From: Candidatus Bathyarchaeota archaeon
GTDB taxonomy: Archaea > Thermoproteota > Bathyarchaeia > Bathyarchaeales > Bathycorpusculaceae
Direction of reading: 5' to 3'
Assembly: GCA_003601785.1 (NCBI GenBank)
Contig: PIYA01000008.1
Location: 1 to 14,040 of the forward strand
DNA length: 14,040 bases
This document shows positions 12,472 to 14,040 of this stretch, piece by piece. The position numbers were made by a program, and so were the translations under genes. The stretch's first letter is position 1, and each line of letters begins with the position of its first letter. The notes below the pieces were generated by a model. It saw only the letters and a list, made by a program, of their open reading frames with translations. It made no database searches and was not told the DNA's origin.

Positions 12472-12732
12472 GTGAAAGCCACGGACATAGTGGAGATATA
12501 CGTACTGAACCTTCTGCTTACCTTAGGAATGTTCGTAGTTTTGATTTTCAGGGCTTGGATTGAGCTTAAAAATTACCGCATGATGTGGAGAGAGCTGGAG
12601 TGGAGACAAACATATCAGGCTGTTGGACGTGTGCTAAAAGCTGAAAAGGACCTGTTCTCGAAGATGGAAGGGGGAGACGAGCTTTACCACTTGCTATGTG
12701 AAATGTTCAAAGTGCGTGAAGAACAACCTTAA
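12472..12732 (+). CDS. small single-span membrane protein, unknown function
   Basis: An 86-residue protein that I cannot assign to a family. It has one transmembrane helix (about residues 8-27, IYVLNLLLTLGMFVVLIFRA) and a charged, probably cytoplasmic, helical tail rich in Glu, Arg and Trp (ELKNYRMMWRELEWRQTY). The GTG at 12472 overlaps its own GGGAGG and lies about 27 nt after a TATA-like element, suggesting leaderless initiation. A second GTG at 12490 is possible and would use GGAGGTGA as a distant ribosome-binding site. It is divergent from the FUN14 gene and converges on tiaS: the two stop codons overlap within TTAA (12729-12732). Confidence 0.65.
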   Translation: MKATDIVEIYVLNLLLTLGMFVVLIFRAWIELKNYRMMWRELEWRQTYQAVGRVLKAEKDLFSKMEGGDELYHLLCEMFKVREEQP

Positions 12733-14040
12733 GGGAAATGCCAACCTTCGATTAGCCTAACAGATGCTTTTCGTTTTTCCAGACCGTAACGTCTAAAAGG
12801 TTTGGTTAAATGTCTCTGAGACCTAGGTGAAGTTATGTAGAGACCTTTTTTCAATTCGCGCTTAATTTTAACCTCAATTTTATCAAGGTTGGGATATCTT
12901 GAACCGCATTTTTCACATCTGAACCCTTTGTCCTTTCCCATGGACTTCAATCGTTTCCCACAGTTTGGACATTTTGGATTCTGATAAACAATCTTTTGCG
13001 CGAGCTTTAACACCCTAATTTTTTCAAGGTTTATCGTTAGAGGATTACTTTTTGATGGAGCGCGAACACCACCGTACACTTCCACACGGTCACCAACCGT
13101 TAATCTTCTCGCAGCCTTGCGAAGGCTCCCCGTCGGCTCGTAGGCTGCGCAGTCAACCCTTGCGCTCTCGTCTTCTATGGAAAAAATCACGTGTCGCCTC
13201 GGGATTATCCTAGGGTTTGCAGCGACTGTTCCCTTTGCAATCACGGGATTATAGGGTTTTATTTCCTTCAAATTTTTAACTTTCTTTAGATGCGCATCCG
13301 TTCCCTGATTCGTTCTGAAGATAACCCACCTTTCGACGGGTTCAAGAGGTTTAACCATCTGGAAGGCTTTCTTTACAATTTCAGGGGTTTCCCCTCTTAT
13401 ACCGAAAAGGATGGGGTCTGGCCCTCGCGGTGTTATAAGAACCCTTCTTTTTTCAAGGTCAAAATTGTTAAAGGTGTACGGCGCCGTCGCCTTGTCCATT
13501 TTTATAATTGACGCTTCGTCAACCTTTCTTTTTGAACCGTAGTTCTCCGGAATCCGATACGTGAGAATCTCGTATGTGTGGTCTCCTCGAAGAGTTTCTC
13601 CAACAGCCGCTAAACCACCGATTATACCACGGCATCTTTTGAAACCTATGGCTTCAGCCTTAAATTTTTTCAAGAGTTTTAACGCGTCCTTAAGCTTCAC
13701 GATTCCGGTTATCGCATTTTTCGAGAAGAGTTTAACCTCTCTCGGAATCCGCTTTCTCTCAAAAAAGACAACACCTGGGTCTGTGCCCTTAAACTCCAAG
13801 TCAGCATACTCTTCCACTGCGCTTATAACAGTCTCTTTTATTTCTCCCTCAAGTTTTTCGTCGTATTTTATCCTTAAGCATAAGGCTCCGTTCCCTCTGG
13901 TTTTCCAAGGCACGTTTGGGTTTAACCTTATAAGGTTTGGGTAATCAACGAATTCGGCGCCTAGTTTTCGCAGTTTTTCCACTAAGAGGGCGGCAATATA
14001 GGTTGTGCATCCTTTTCTAGGGGAGTCTGTGTCGTCTAAT
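12729..14040 (-). CDS. tiaS: tRNA(Ile2) 2-agmatinylcytidine synthetase TiaS (5' end cut off)
   Basis: Uses ATP and agmatine to convert C34 of the CAU-anticodon isoleucine tRNA to agmatidine so that it reads AUA, an archaea-specific essential step. About 436 residues are visible and the reading frame stays open to the window edge, beginning LDDTDSPRKGCTTY, which is the conserved N-terminal DDTDS motif normally a few residues from the start; only a handful of codons are missing. Other features are the NPNVPWKTRGNGA loop, GxxHTYEILTYR, an OB-fold nucleic-acid domain (VIAKGTVAANPR to VEVYGGVR) and a C-terminal zinc ribbon (CPNC and CEKC). A GTG at 13982 is internal, not a start. No partner gene is needed; the tRNA gene is not here. 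Confidence 0.95.
   Translation of the reverse strand, partial: LDDTDSPRKGCTTYIAALLVEKLRKLGAEFVDYPNLIRLNPNVPWKTRGNGALCLRIKYDEKLEGEIKETVISAVEEYADLEFKGTDPGVVFFERKRIPREVKLFSKNAITGIVKLKDALKLLKKFKAEAIGFKRCRGIIGGLAAVGETLRGDHTYEILTYRIPENYGSKRKVDEASIIKMDKATAPYTFNNFDLEKRRVLITPRGPDPILFGIRGETPEIVKKAFQMVKPLEPVERWVIFRTNQGTDAHLKKVKNLKEIKPYNPVIAKGTVAANPRIIPRRHVIFSIEDESARVDCAAYEPTGSLRKAARRLTVGDRVEVYGGVRAPSKSNPLTINLEKIRVLKLAQKIVYQNPKCPNCGKRLKSMGKDKGFRCEKCGSRYPNLDKIEVKIKRELKKGLYITSPRSQRHLTKPFRRYGLEKRKASVRLIEGWHFP

Noticed and set aside
1..14040. tRNA genes, CRISPR repeats, insertion sequences or attachment sites
   Set aside because: No T-loop-like sequence in intergenic DNA, no regularly spaced direct repeats, and no transposase or integrase frames were seen on either strand.

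Overview
The window is archaeal chromosomal DNA. The evidence is a dense set of archaeal or eukaryote-type information genes (RNase P subunit Rpp21, S19e, PDCD5, L39e, L31e, aIF6, L18a/LX, prefoldin alpha, FtsY, SecE, Spt5, L11, L1, L10/P0, L12/P1, the GEK1-type deacylase DtdA, TiaS), a class III signal peptide pilin, TATA-type promoters, and frequent TTG/GTG starts with Shine-Dalgarno sites. Gene content and order fit the TACK side of the Archaea. A Bathyarchaeia-like lineage is my best guess, but that is inference.

Layout. (1) Positions 1-1030, minus strand: a type IV pilin-like surface protein and a small winged-helix-like protein. (2) Positions 1264-5701, plus strand: a compact run rpp21, yhbY-like CRM protein, rps19e, PDCD5, rpl39e, rpl31e, aIF6, rplX, pfdA, ftsY. 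Most neighbours abut or overlap by 8 nt. An internal TATA element before rps19e probably starts the ribosomal part. (3) Positions 5741-7625: a divergent pair, a carbamoyltransferase with altered substrate motifs (minus) and dtdA (plus). They are separated by a regulatory region with two copies of an ACGTTT/AAACGT inverted repeat. (4) Positions 7752-10864, plus strand: secE, spt5, rpl11, then rpl1, rpl10, rpl12, with a second promoter in front of rpl1. secE is only 58 codons. (5) Positions 10892-12732: three membrane proteins, namely a presenilin/SPP-type aspartyl protease, a FUN14-domain protein, and a divergently transcribed single-span protein. (6) Positions 12729-14040, minus: tiaS, cut at its 5' end by the window edge.

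The two plus-strand runs together serve translation: ribosome assembly (L31e, L39e, aIF6), the GTPase stalk (L11, L10, L12), transcription coupling (Spt5), and membrane targeting (FtsY, SecE). DtdA and TiaS add tRNA proofreading and modification.

The most unusual points are the carbamoyltransferase whose ornithine-binding motifs are replaced (HCLP to HDMP, SMG loop to DME) with duplicated operator-like palindromes in front of it, the Glu-only N-terminal extension of about 85 residues on L31e, and the membrane-protein block containing a variant presenilin-like protease. I see no mobile element, CRISPR array, tRNA or rRNA.
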